Source of the DNA: Amoeboradix gromovi
Taxonomy: Eukaryota; Sanchytriomycota; Sanchytriomycetes; Sanchytriales; Sanchytriaceae
DNA length: 10,223 nt
Direction of reading: 5' to 3'
Assembly (NCBI GenBank): GCA_018985225.1
Contig: JADGIF010000354.1
Location: 1-10,223, forward strand
Shown here piece after piece: positions 1-6,304 of the stretch. Under the pieces are notes generated by a model. It was not told where the DNA came from, ran no database searches, and saw only the letters and a program-made list of their open reading frames with translations. Made by a program: the position numbers and the translations under genes. Within the stretch, counting starts at the first letter, position 1. The number at the start of each line of letters is the position of its first letter.

Positions 1-1
1 G

Positions 2-94
2 AAGTGCGAAGTTGGTGCCATAAAGTCAAGACTTACAAGAGGATTAACAGCCTCAACTGATGAAGATTTGAGAAGTTTAACCTCTGACATTTGA
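2..94 (+). CDS. C-terminal end of an unidentified protein (partial)
   Basis: An open frame enters from the left edge and gives 30 codons ending in TGA. The peptide begins KCEVGAIKSRLTRGLTAS and ends LRSLTSDI. The composition (basic helix-like stretch, then Asp/Glu/Ser/Thr-rich tail) looks coding. It fits the layout because it converges on the next gene, with 78 nt between the two stop codons. I do not recognise the family from this short tail, and no domain can be assigned. It could still be a chance open frame, since 30 codons is weak support. Confidence 0.5.
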   Translation, partial: KCEVGAIKSRLTRGLTASTDEDLRSLTSDI

Positions 95-135
95 ATATTC
101 AACAGCGCAAAGATTTTGTCCGGCTTTGTAGATTA

Positions 136-141
136 TTTATT
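136..141 (-). terminator. AATAAA polyadenylation signal for the Irc6/AAGAB-like gene
   Basis: TTTATT on the + strand reads AATAAA on the - strand, about 32 nt beyond the stop codon of the gene at 173-670. It lies in the 78-nt spacer between two convergent genes. Confidence 0.5.
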
Positions 142-172
142 AGATTTATATAAAAAGAGTAATTTCAAACAT

Positions 173-670
173 CTACTTGGGATCATATGCATCTTGAAAG
201 TGGAACATTTTTTCAGATATAAAATTTCTGCGTTCAACGTCACTCATTCGTAATGCTTGATCTCTCCAGCTTGCAAGTTCTGGTGCAGAGTATTCCATTG
301 CCTTCTTAGACTCCATCAAAGGCCAGTTGTGCGCTTGTAGTGCTTCTAAAATTCTACTTACGTCATCAGGCTTACAATGTTCCCAACCTTCAACAAAAAA
401 ATCATTTTCGTTTACAAGTATTTGTATTTCAAATGTCGGAAAATCTTCAGGTACCGAGTTATTGTTTAGAATGCAAGCGTCAAATTTTCGGGTTTTGAAA
501 ACCTCAATGGACTCAGTAACACTGTAGTCATAAATTTGAAGATAAGTGGTATAATATTTGTTATCAATAAATATCTCATTAGTTTTGGACAGTTTTTCTC
601 TGAATTCCTTGTTCAGTGAGTCAGATATAAATGCAACAGAATTTGGTAATTGGGTTTCTTCAACCATCAT
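173..670 (-). CDS. Irc6 / AAGAB (p34)-like adaptin-binding protein
   Basis: This is a 165-residue protein. Human AAGAB is a chaperone for assembly of the AP-1 and AP-2 clathrin adaptors, and yeast Irc6 is its relative. Seen here: IDNKYYTTYLQIYDYS (about 35-50), matching the IDNKYYSADINL type of strand in AAGAB; a central hydrophobic segment; then EGWEHCKPDDVSRILEALQ (about 94-112) and NWP, equivalent to the RIVQALNANVW element; and a C-terminal helical part with SWRDQALRMSDVERRNFISEKMF resembling the LKEMKDKAATLPHEQRKVHAE-type tail. It is much shorter than human AAGAB (about 315 residues) because the acidic linker is nearly absent. Translation starts at a double Met; the second Met is equally possible. 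It is divergent from the Nbp2-like gene, with transposon relic R1 between them. The assignment is from recalled family patterns, without a search. Confidence 0.7.
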   Translation of the reverse strand: MMVEETQLPNSVAFISDSLNKEFREKLSKTNEIFIDNKYYTTYLQIYDYSVTESIEVFKTRKFDACILNNNSVPEDFPTFEIQILVNENDFFVEGWEHCKPDDVSRILEALQAHNWPLMESKKAMEYSAPELASWRDQALRMSDVERRNFISEKMFHFQDAYDPK

Positions 671-825
671 TTCAAGGAGAGGTACAGCTCGATTGTTTTC
701 TTGAATAAATCATTTACAGCGAGTTTGTATGTATTTTTATATAATTACATGACTGTTCAAATACTTTAAATACTCGATATTCTTCCTTTTCACTAACGGT
801 AAATGGAATAAATAGATGTAATCCC

Positions 826-945
826 GAACATGTCAAATCTAAAGAAATTACTAACAGGTACAGTATACATTCATCAACACTGAGGAAGTGGTCCAAAAAT
901 GGAACTATTAGATGTCTTTCGACGCCAGGAAAGCGATATCTGCAC
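826..945 (+). pseudogene. IS607 TnpA fragment: MerR-type DNA-binding head
   Basis: The frame reads SKEITNRYSIHSSTLRKWSK, then NGTIRCLSTPGKRYLH. This is the pattern of the helix-turn-helix at the N-terminus of IS607-family serine recombinases, typically ...YGVSTSTLRRWADEGKI...RTPGGHRRY. One Gly of the usual PGG is missing. The serine-recombinase catalytic domain that should follow (with its nucleophilic Ser) is absent, and the frame passes directly into TnpB sequence near 937-949. No Met codon starts the open frame in a convincing place, so this is a fragment and not a working gene. The MerR-type head alone could suggest an excisionase or regulator, but fusion to a TnpB tail points to IS607. 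Confidence 0.72.
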
Positions 946-1265
946 AACTTATTCAAGGAACGCTTGAAGTTCAAGTGCAAACAAAGAGGAAAGACGATAA
1001 TCAAATGTGATGAATTATTTACTAGTCATACATGTACAAGGTATGGTACCCTAAAGAAAACTAATTTAGAAACCTGAACCTGTACAAAGTGTCATTCGGA
1101 TGTAGAGACCATATGGCAGCAAGGAACATATACATCAAGTATCTGCATCCTTATTCAATCCCGCCTCAGGGTAGTAAAAGTGTGAGCAATCACTGCAACA
1201 GAGCATCTAGCATTGCTAGTTTCTCTGTGGAAATTCTTGATTTTCTGGGAAATCAGGACTTTTAA
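946..1265 (+). pseudogene. TnpB/Fanzor C-terminal fragment: zinc ribbon and RuvC-III
   Basis: The frame continues NLFKERLKFKCKQRGKTIIK, then CDELFTSHTCTRYGTLKK, an in-frame TGA at 1075-1077, CTKCHSDV, a small frameshift near 1101-1107, and RDHMAARNIYIKYLHP to TAA at 1263-1265. This matches the end of TnpB/Fanzor nucleases: a basic LKxKAxxxGK stretch, the 'E..TSKTC..CG' start of the zinc ribbon, a second CxxC pair, and the RuvC-III motif DRDxNAARNI. One zinc ligand has changed to Tyr (TAT at 1042). The RuvC-I and RuvC-II regions are gone. The stop, the frameshift and the lost Cys show that it is a pseudogene. Confidence 0.8.
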
Positions 1266-1380
1266 CGAGGAGCTGAACTTGATTACAAGAAGCAAAAGAC
1301 GACGACATTCTTGTAATAATTAGAAGTTAAAAAATGGTTACTCGAAAACATTTTTTCAGGACTATCAAACAAAGTTTAAC

Positions 1381-2128
1381 ATGGAATTCAAAAATGAAGA
1401 AAAGCTGGTTGATAAAAATATGAAAGACGCAGATAATATCACATATCACGACAAACCAGAAGTTCTTATAAATGGCAGCGATGAAGTAAACCTGACTACT
1501 CAAGATAATATTGACGAGCTAGATATTGAAACTATACAAATTAGTCAGGATAAGTTAGCAGACACAACCGTTGAGAAAAGAAGCAGTGTAGTTATTCATG
1601 AGGAGAGGTCCCAGTCTTCTGTACAAATAAGTGCTCAATCTCTGGATGACTTGGAATGTGAACCTGTTGCAACTGTTGAATTGGACTCGGAAGAAAACAA
1701 TGTAGTACTGGGAACTTCAGATACTGACAAAATGAATTCAATTAGGACTGATACCACATTTGATGACGAAACACCAAAAGCCAGTACTTTTCACATGATG
1801 GTAATTTTAACTCACTTAGAAACAGTTCCCACCCATAATTACCAAGGATTTTGCATATTCTAAAGATAGGCCTGAGCATCTGGGGGATTACCCTAAGCTG
1901 GCTGATTCTGATGATGAAATGGAATATGACGAGACATCAGATTACAAAAAAGCTACAGCGCTCTATGATTTTGAGGCTGAAAACCCTTCTGAATTAAGTT
2001 TCAAAGAAGGGGATTTATTAACCATAAAGAATCAGCCATATGATGGTTGGTTTATGGCTGAGCTACTCGGTGAAAGCGGACTAATTCCAGAAAATTACAT
2101 ACAACTCATTGAGGAAGAGCATTCATAA
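1381..2128 (+). CDS. NBP2: Nbp2/Skb5-like SH3 adaptor; exons 1381-1800 and 1820-2128
   Basis: The spliced product is 242 residues. Exon 1 gives 140 residues, acidic and Ser/Thr-rich, probably disordered. Exon 2 starts KQFPPIITKDFAYSKDRPEH and continues LGDYPKLADSDDEM, matching the 'IxIKDYAYxxxxPxHxG' block ahead of the SH3 domain in yeast Nbp2. A single SH3 domain follows (about 185-238), with ALYDF, ELSF, DGWF and GLIPENYI all present. Nbp2 and Skb5 are adaptors: Nbp2 brings the phosphatase Ptc1 to MAP-kinase pathways, and Skb5 binds a PAK kinase. The protein ends just after SH3, unlike the longer yeast Nbp2. Exon 1 and exon 2 are in different frames; deleting the 19 nt 1801-1819 joins them. 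Without splicing, exon 1 would run to a stop at 1861-1863 and lose SH3. The region upstream is transposon relic R1, so the promoter may include transposon DNA. Confidence 0.82.
1801..1819 (+). other. Ultra-short (19-nt) intron in the Nbp2-like gene
   Basis: The sequence is GTAATTTTAACTCACTTAG: a GTA donor, a TTTTAAC branch-like motif and a TAG acceptor. It sits in phase 0 (after codon 140). The exon-2 frame is blocked upstream by the TAG that ends this intron and is open and conserved from 1820 on. An alternative acceptor at CAG (1823-1825) would give 25 nt and also keep the frame. The 19-nt choice is favoured because the Vnx1-like gene carries a 19-nt insert of the same design. Confidence 0.7.
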
Positions 2129-2137
2129 ATCTATTTC

Positions 2138-2143
2138 AATAAA
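2138..2143 (+). terminator. AATAAA polyadenylation signal for the Nbp2-like gene
   Basis: AATAAA starts 10 nt after the TAA stop at 2126-2128. Confidence 0.55.
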
Positions 2144-2640
2144 TGATAAACTTTGTTTTTAAATTTTGAACGCATTTTGCAGAAGATCATGAAAGCTGGT
2201 TTAATACCATTTGAGAAACAGAAAAGTAACAAAAGCTATGAAATTGCAGAAGTGCAGCATTGCTTTTCGTATTAAATACTTCCTACGTGAGGCACTAAGA
2301 TTGCCATTAACAATTAGACAAAAGAACCATATTTACTTTCAATGTAGTTGAATAGCTGTTTTTTTGTTAAAGTGCAACAATATTTTGAACTGATAGATGC
2401 TCATGACACAATTCAAATTGCAAAATGATGATATCCATTACTTTAGCGTACAAGACGGTGTAACCATAATTTATTTGGAGATGTTTCCTTGGAAAGTAAT
2501 GCAATTTGATCGATGAACATGGCGCATCTGAATGGTGTTTTTAAGTTAGGCAATAGAGATGAGTCGGTTAACTCACTGAGAAAAGCTGTCCATTTCAATT
2601 GAATAAACCGTTTAAAACTCGCCGCACTTCCCTGTAATTA
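2144..2640. other. Gene-free gap, no confident feature
   Basis: About 500 nt between the Nbp2-like 3' end and relic R2. No convincing gene, tRNA or repeat is seen. A stop-free stretch of 64 codons exists on the - strand (2446-2637, stop at 2443-2445), and a short + strand open stretch lies near 2175-2275. Neither matches a family I recognise. Because R2 follows directly, part of the gap may be older transposon or gene debris that has drifted beyond recognition. Confidence 0.45.
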
Positions 2641-2989
2641 GTTGCAAATTTAACGACTTTTCTAATAGATACAGAACACACTCTTCGACAGTCAGAAGCT
2701 GGTCTAAAAGTATAGCTACCTTCCAAGGAAACAGAAAAGACAAGAGCGGAATGTAATGAAGCATTTACAAGCCAAAAGTATACAAGGTGAGTTACTCTCA
2801 ACAAACACAATTTGTAGATACACTGTAATTTAGAAATCGATAAAGACCATATGGCAGCATAGAACATATGTGAAAGCTAGACTAATCACTATTCAATTTC
2901 AGAGTAGTAGAACTATGAGAAGGCACTGTACCGGAGCCACTGACTGCGGAAATTTTTGATTTTATTGGAAATCGGGTAAATTTAACGAG
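2641..2989 (+). mobile_element. Decayed IS607-type TnpA/TnpB (Fanzor-like) relic, copy R2
   Basis: A second copy in the same orientation as R1, on the other side of the Nbp2-like gene. It keeps the same order: a TnpA-type head (SNRYRTHSSTVRSWSK, 2661-2711), then in another frame the TnpB tail. The two copies share blocks at R1 850-901 / R2 2660-2712, R1 980-1066 / R2 2728-2809, the 15-mer GACCATATGGCAGCA (R1 1107-1121 / R2 2845-2859), and the tail block R1 1229-1269 / R2 2948-2989. The spacer between head and tail is about 14 nt here against about 75 nt in R1, so their internal deletions differ. R2 carries more stops than R1. Confidence 0.74.
2728..2880 (+). pseudogene. TnpB/Fanzor C-terminal fragment in R2
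   Basis: The + frame reads ETEKTRAECNEAFTSQKYTR, stop (2788), VTLNKHNL, stop (2815), IHCNLEIDKDHMAA, stop (2860), NI. The elements are the same as in TnpB: an EAFTSKTC-like start of the zinc ribbon, a Cys (TGT at 2824) near the end of the ribbon, and DKDHMAA-R-NI as RuvC-III. The first ribbon Cys has become Tyr, and two or three conserved positions are stop codons that differ by one base from Cys or Arg codons. This is a pseudogene with no intact product. Confidence 0.74.
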
Positions 2990-3081
2990 AATTGCTTACA
3001 ATTTCTACTGCAACCCCTATTGATCTCGATTTTATCGTTTTATATTGACAAGCAACATCAAATGACTTTTTGAATACATTA

Positions 3082-3087
3082 TTTATT
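3082..3087 (-). terminator. AATAAA polyadenylation signal for the Vnx1-like gene
   Basis: TTTATT on the + strand gives AATAAA on the - strand, 2-3 nt beyond the TAA stop (3092-3090) of the spliced reading frame. Its position supports the spliced stop and not the unspliced TAG about 160 nt earlier. Confidence 0.6.
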
Positions 3088-3089
3088 GT

Positions 3090-5133
3090 TTAGTCCTTTG
3101 GGGTCAAATAGTACGCACTAATGAACACTATGTACCCCATCACCAATATGAATCCCTTAAAGTAATTTGATTTCCCTTCAATGAATACATAACTAATCAT
3201 AAATACACTTGTAAATACTACAAACGCATCAAACATTGGAAATACAAGCCTAGGTTAATGTAAAATACACAAAAGAGTTTAGACTGTCCTGCTTCTCTCC
3301 CATTATGTAGAGTCTCAATGCACTAAATAACACTAGGCATGGCATTTGCAACAGGGCTACCTGGACAGTATATGCTAATCCTATCTCTAGCGATAAATCT
3401 ACGTGTCCTGCTAGTCCAAATGCTACCGCGTTTACAAACTCTGGAACAGACGGTACTATTGCAAACAGCGTAACACCTATAAACTTATGGCTCACGTTTC
3501 CACTAGCTATCGCATCTACACTATCTACCAACAGTTCTGCAATAAACGCAAACAAAAAGGTGCAAGTTATGATGATTAATACCGATTTAAGTATGGACCA
3601 GTTAGGCGCATCATGCAGATCGACATGTATAGATACACTGGTACTTCTTGCTCTCTTTCTGTTAACAGGAAGCAGCAACGTATTCTCGTTATTTTCACCA
3701 ACAATATCTGTATCATCATCACTGCTTGCGGTAGCACTAAGGGTAACATTAGGAATGACCGAGTCAGTCGTTTGCACTTGGTAGTTGAGCTGATATATGT
3801 GTTTAACATGTGTTTTTAGAGTAAATAAAAGTCCTATGCCATACGCAATTGGCATGATAATGGCACAAATCCATGTTAACGGTTTTACATACAAATGGTA
3901 AAAGCGATCAAACTTGTCATGACCATAACTTATGTTAAATATTGTGGGAGTGAAGAGAGTAATAATACTCATTATAAGCATTGTTGTAGTGACCCCTGTT
4001 GATTTTACGTTAAACTTCAATTCTTTGTACCTCAATCCACCACAGATCATTGAGAGACCTGGAAGCAGCAACAAAACTGCTAAAAATGAGCCGATAAATG
4101 CACCTTGTACTATTTTCCCTTTTCTGTTGGTCAACGCAATGCAGTACAGCAATATTTCAATTATAGAACCAAAGGAAGCATTGACAATGGCGCCCAAACC
4201 GAAAGATGTCTGAGCAGATATAGAAGCAATCCCGAGGCCTAGAAAGTAGCTTAAAGGTATTGTAGAGAATATACAAAGTACAAACACAGTTAACCTACTG
4301 GTTACTCCAGGTGGCCAATTATAAAAAGGACCGAGCACAAATCCATCCAATAAAGTGAAAAGGACAACAGGGATGAGATTGATAAACATGATGTTGACGC
4401 CATCAACTGTATATTTAAAGTACTTGACATCGGCGGCGATATGAATACTAGCGATTAAGATTGAGGAGTTTCGAGAATAAAGTTGCAAGTTATCAGAATG
4501 ACTTAGCAACCTTGTGGAGTCTTCCACTAGTTCAATGTTAATCAAAAGAGGCTGTTTTAAAAGGTTTTGAATCAACTTGGTGTTCAGTTTAGCCATAGGG
4601 ATGTAATATACTGAGGAATTGCATAACAGCCAGGAAAACAAATGAAGTGGGTATATGAGGATAGCAGTTAGGAAGTAATAGCACGTTACATCCCAGCTAT
4701 TAGCACTGTTGGTAATTAAATTGTTGTTGGCTGCTCTATTTGGCATTATTCTTTGGATGCGGTATTTAAAAGGATACAAGTTATACTTTGATAAATTAAA
4801 TACTAGAGAAATAAACGGACTGCTATTAAAGGAAAGAATAACTAGCAAAATGCCTACGACAGCATAAACTAGAGCAATGATCCATCCAAGCAACAGGGAA
4901 TAAATCAAGTTCTTCCATATTAATTTGGAAGAATAAAATGTATCCTGATCCCTTCCCAACACTGATTCCTCAGCAAATCTTGAAATGGACCTAGCTTTCT
5001 TGTACAAGGCACTTTTCCAAGGTTTAGTTCCAAATAAATGAGAAGCATTAAAGTTATCTTGTCTTCTTTTGATGTCGGGTTGATCATCCATGTAGAATTC
5101 TTCATCGGAATTGAGGTCCTGAATAGGTTGCAT
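3090..5133 (-). CDS. VNX1: Vnx1-like vacuolar cation/H+ exchanger (CAX family); exons 5133-3269 and 3249-3090
   Basis: The spliced product is 674 residues. Yeast Vnx1 is a low-affinity vacuolar Na+/H+ and K+/H+ antiporter of the Ca2+/cation exchanger superfamily. Seen here: a polar N-terminal cytosolic part (1-70), multiple membrane segments from about 75, a first alpha-repeat with GLGAIVNASFGSIIEILLY (312-330, Glu326), an acidic and Ser-rich loop (about 450-505) as in other CAX proteins, and a second repeat with FIGVTLFAIVPSVPEFVNAV (551-570, Glu565) then GHVDLSLEIGLAYTVQVALL. Exon 2 supplies the last membrane segments: VFPMFDAFVVFTSVFMISYV, FIEGKSNYFKG, and ends YYLTPKD. EGKSNYFKG is highly characteristic of the Vnx1 C-terminus. 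Unspliced, the frame stops at 3250 and loses these segments. It is shorter than yeast Vnx1 (about 900 residues). It follows eL19 in tandem with a 55-nt gap. The ion specificity is inferred. Confidence 0.85.
3250..3268 (-). other. Ultra-short (19-nt) intron in the Vnx1-like gene
   Basis: Read on the - strand it is GTATTTTACATTAACCTAG: a GTA donor, an ATTAAC branch-like motif 4 nt before TAG. It falls in phase 2, inside the codon for Val622. Removal gives ...NSFVLVFPMFDAFVVF..., aligning with the SFTLIFPxWD stretch I recall from Vnx1. The in-frame stop of the unspliced frame is the TAG at the intron's own 3' end. Confidence 0.75.
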
Positions 5134-5181
5134 AAATGTTTCGCAATTTTTAGAGAAAATCCTCGTACTAAAAATATATGA

Positions 5182-5187
5182 TTTATT
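5182..5187 (-). terminator. AATAAA polyadenylation signal for eL19
   Basis: AATAAA on the - strand begins 1-2 nt after the eL19 TAA (5191-5189). Only about 49 nt remain before the next ATG at 5133, so the eL19 3' end and the Vnx1-like 5' leader are packed together. Confidence 0.55.
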
Positions 5188-5188
5188 T

Positions 5189-5821
5189 TTAAGCTTTAGC
5201 CTCTGGAACAGATTTCTTAGCCTTCTTCTTCTTCTTTTCAGACTTTTCTTCGGTCACGTTACCAAGAAGACTAGCCTTCTTGTCGTCTTTGCGTTTTAAT
5301 TTACGTTCTCTTGCTACCTTGGACTTCTGTCTATATGCTTCGGCCTGCTCAGATAATGCAGCAGCTCTTTCTTTCTCTGCCTTTGCTTTGTGAATGTGTT
5401 CCATCAAGACACGTTTGTTCTTGAAAACATTACCTTTTGATTTAACATATAATTCACGGTACAAATGCTTATCAATTTTTTGAAGTTCGCGATACTTGAC
5501 CAATAATCTTCTCAAAACACGTTGTCTTCTTTGCCATGTAACCTTTTCAGGCATTCTAGCATTGGCAGTACCCTTACGTTTACCGTGGCCATTATGTCTT
5601 CCCTTTAATTTCGCAGCTTCTCTAACATGAACTCGGAATCTCGATACAGCGTTTTCTGGTTTTTTAATAACTAAACCGTCCTTGACTAATTTTCTGATAG
5701 ATGCCCTAGTTTTTGCAGCTGAGATATCTATGATTTCATTTGGATCTAACCACACTTTACGTTTACCGCATTTCATAACGGACGCTGCTAATCGCTTTTG
5801 AAAGCGTAATCCAGATGTCAT
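5189..5821 (-). CDS. RPL19: Large-subunit ribosomal protein eL19
   Basis: A 210-residue protein of the cytosolic 60S subunit. The family pattern runs the full length: [20 protein letters not shown] then LDPNE (5-29), [55 protein letters not shown], and [20 protein letters not shown]. The tail is longer than in budding yeast eL19 (about 189 residues) and ends in a lysine-rich run ([11 protein letters not shown]). The start is fixed by the conserved N-terminus. It has no intron, unlike many fungal ribosomal protein genes. It is divergent from the 87-residue gene with 76 nt between the start codons. Confidence 0.97.
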   Translation of the reverse strand: MTSGLRFQKRLAASVMKCGKRKVWLDPNEIIDISAAKTRASIRKLVKDGLVIKKPENAVSRFRVHVREAAKLKGRHNGHGKRKGTANARMPEKVTWQRRQRVLRRLLVKYRELQKIDKHLYRELYVKSKGNVFKNKRVLMEHIHKAKAEKERAAALSEQAEAYRQKSKVARERKLKRKDDKKASLLGNVTEEKSEKKKKKAKKSVPEAKA

Positions 5822-5859
5822 TGCAATTTAGAAATTGGGCAGAATTTTTGAAGTGATTC

Positions 5860-5865
5860 CACGTG
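5860..5865. promoter_or_regulatory. CACGTG palindrome in the eL19 / 87-residue-protein divergent promoter
   Basis: The only strong palindromic motif in the 76-nt divergent promoter, 39 nt upstream of the eL19 ATG and 32 nt upstream of the other ATG. CACGTG is the core site of bHLH regulators such as Cbf1, which takes part in ribosomal protein gene control in some yeasts. The role here is inferred. Confidence 0.4.
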
Positions 5866-5897
5866 CAAAATGAAAATAATGTGAAACTAATTGCCGA

Positions 5898-6161
5898 ATG
5901 GAAGAAGATTATCCAGCACTGCAAGAGAAGTTTAAAAGCCTAAAAAACGAATACGATAAGAACGTTAAAGGATATGGACAAGCGAGAAAGGAATACATAG
6001 CAATACGAAAAGATTTGGAATCAATACTTGCAAACATGGACGTCAAAGGACTAGTTATACCGCATCCACGTCTTACTTATGAGCTTTCTGATACAGAGAT
6101 TGGTCAAGTGCAGAAGCATTTGGAGTACTTTTTAGAAAAAGGTAGATTCGAGCATGAATAA
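5898..6161 (+). CDS. Small coiled-coil protein, unidentified (87 residues)
   Basis: I do not recognise this protein. Residues 1-50 are charged and helical with heptad-like hydrophobics (ALQEKFKSLKNEYDKN, ARKEYIAIRKDLESIL), suggesting a coiled coil. The C-terminal part contains a VIPHPRLTYEL segment and a second predicted helix (DTEIGQVQKHLEYFLEKGRF). The composition, the gene spacing (start 76 nt from eL19) and an AATAAA overlapping the stop all support a real gene. It is the size of a small structural subunit (BLOC-1, DASH or mediator-type proteins look similar), but nothing here singles out one family. I considered that it might be the missing prefoldin part of the URI-like gene downstream, but both have their own start and stop and no splice pair clearly joins them. 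Confidence 0.75.
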   Translation: MEEDYPALQEKFKSLKNEYDKNVKGYGQARKEYIAIRKDLESILANMDVKGLVIPHPRLTYELSDTEIGQVQKHLEYFLEKGRFEHE

Positions 6162-6165
6162 TAAA
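6160..6165 (+). terminator. AATAAA overlapping the stop codon of the 87-residue gene
   Basis: AATAAA shares two bases with the TAA stop at 6159-6161. The same stop/AATAAA overlap occurs in the Grc3-like gene. Confidence 0.45.
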
Positions 6166-6304
6166 TTCCTATTAATTTATATCTTGGCCGCGTATCTGTA
6201 CTAGCAACAAAGTGATAGCTCACTGAACGGCCTGTTAAATCAAGAATGCATTAAATATATTTAATAAATGAATTGAACACCCCAGGCCTCTCTTCGGATG
6301 AGAC

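Larger units (their letters stand above)
745..1269 (+). mobile_element. Decayed IS607-type TnpA/TnpB (Fanzor-like) relic, copy R1
   Basis: The relic occupies most of the gap between the divergent Irc6-like and Nbp2-like genes. On the + strand a stop-free frame (745-1077) first encodes a MerR-type helix-turn-helix as in IS607 TnpA, then runs into the C-terminal part of a TnpB/Fanzor nuclease. The tail continues after one stop and one frameshift to TAA at 1263-1265. A block of about 41 nt at its end (1229-1269) is closely matched in the second copy R2 (2948-2989), so the right boundary is near 1270. IS607 elements have no terminal inverted repeats or target duplications, so exact ends cannot be read. 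Most of TnpA (its catalytic domain) and most of TnpB are missing. It is non-autonomous and dead. Confidence 0.78.

Noticed and set aside
714-1004. 96-codon ORF on the - strand
   Set aside because: It is antisense to relic R1, whose + strand carries clear TnpA and TnpB motifs. The - translation resembles no family.
1801-1863. Unspliced end of the Nbp2-like exon 1 as the true C-terminus
   Set aside because: It would remove the SH3 domain, and the conserved ITKDFAY block and SH3 are intact in the next frame.
2144-2640. CRISPR array, tRNA or tandem repeat in the long gaps
   Set aside because: No regularly spaced repeats, tRNA arms or tandem units were seen.
2595-2867. 90-codon ORF on the - strand
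   Set aside because: Antisense to relic R2. The + strand explains the sequence through TnpB motifs.
3250-3268. Simple frameshift or assembly error as the cause of the Vnx1-like break
   Set aside because: Not excluded, but the GT...AG limits, TTAAC motif and the identical 19-nt length in a second gene make splicing the better explanation. A frameshift would also leave extra residues in a conserved stretch.
3560-4213. Several short + strand ORFs inside the Vnx1-like gene
   Set aside because: Shadows of the transporter coding sequence in other frames.
6162-6304. Intron joining the 87-residue gene to the URI-like gene
   Set aside because: Both genes have their own start and stop, the first has an AATAAA at its stop, and no clear donor/acceptor pair in phase was found.
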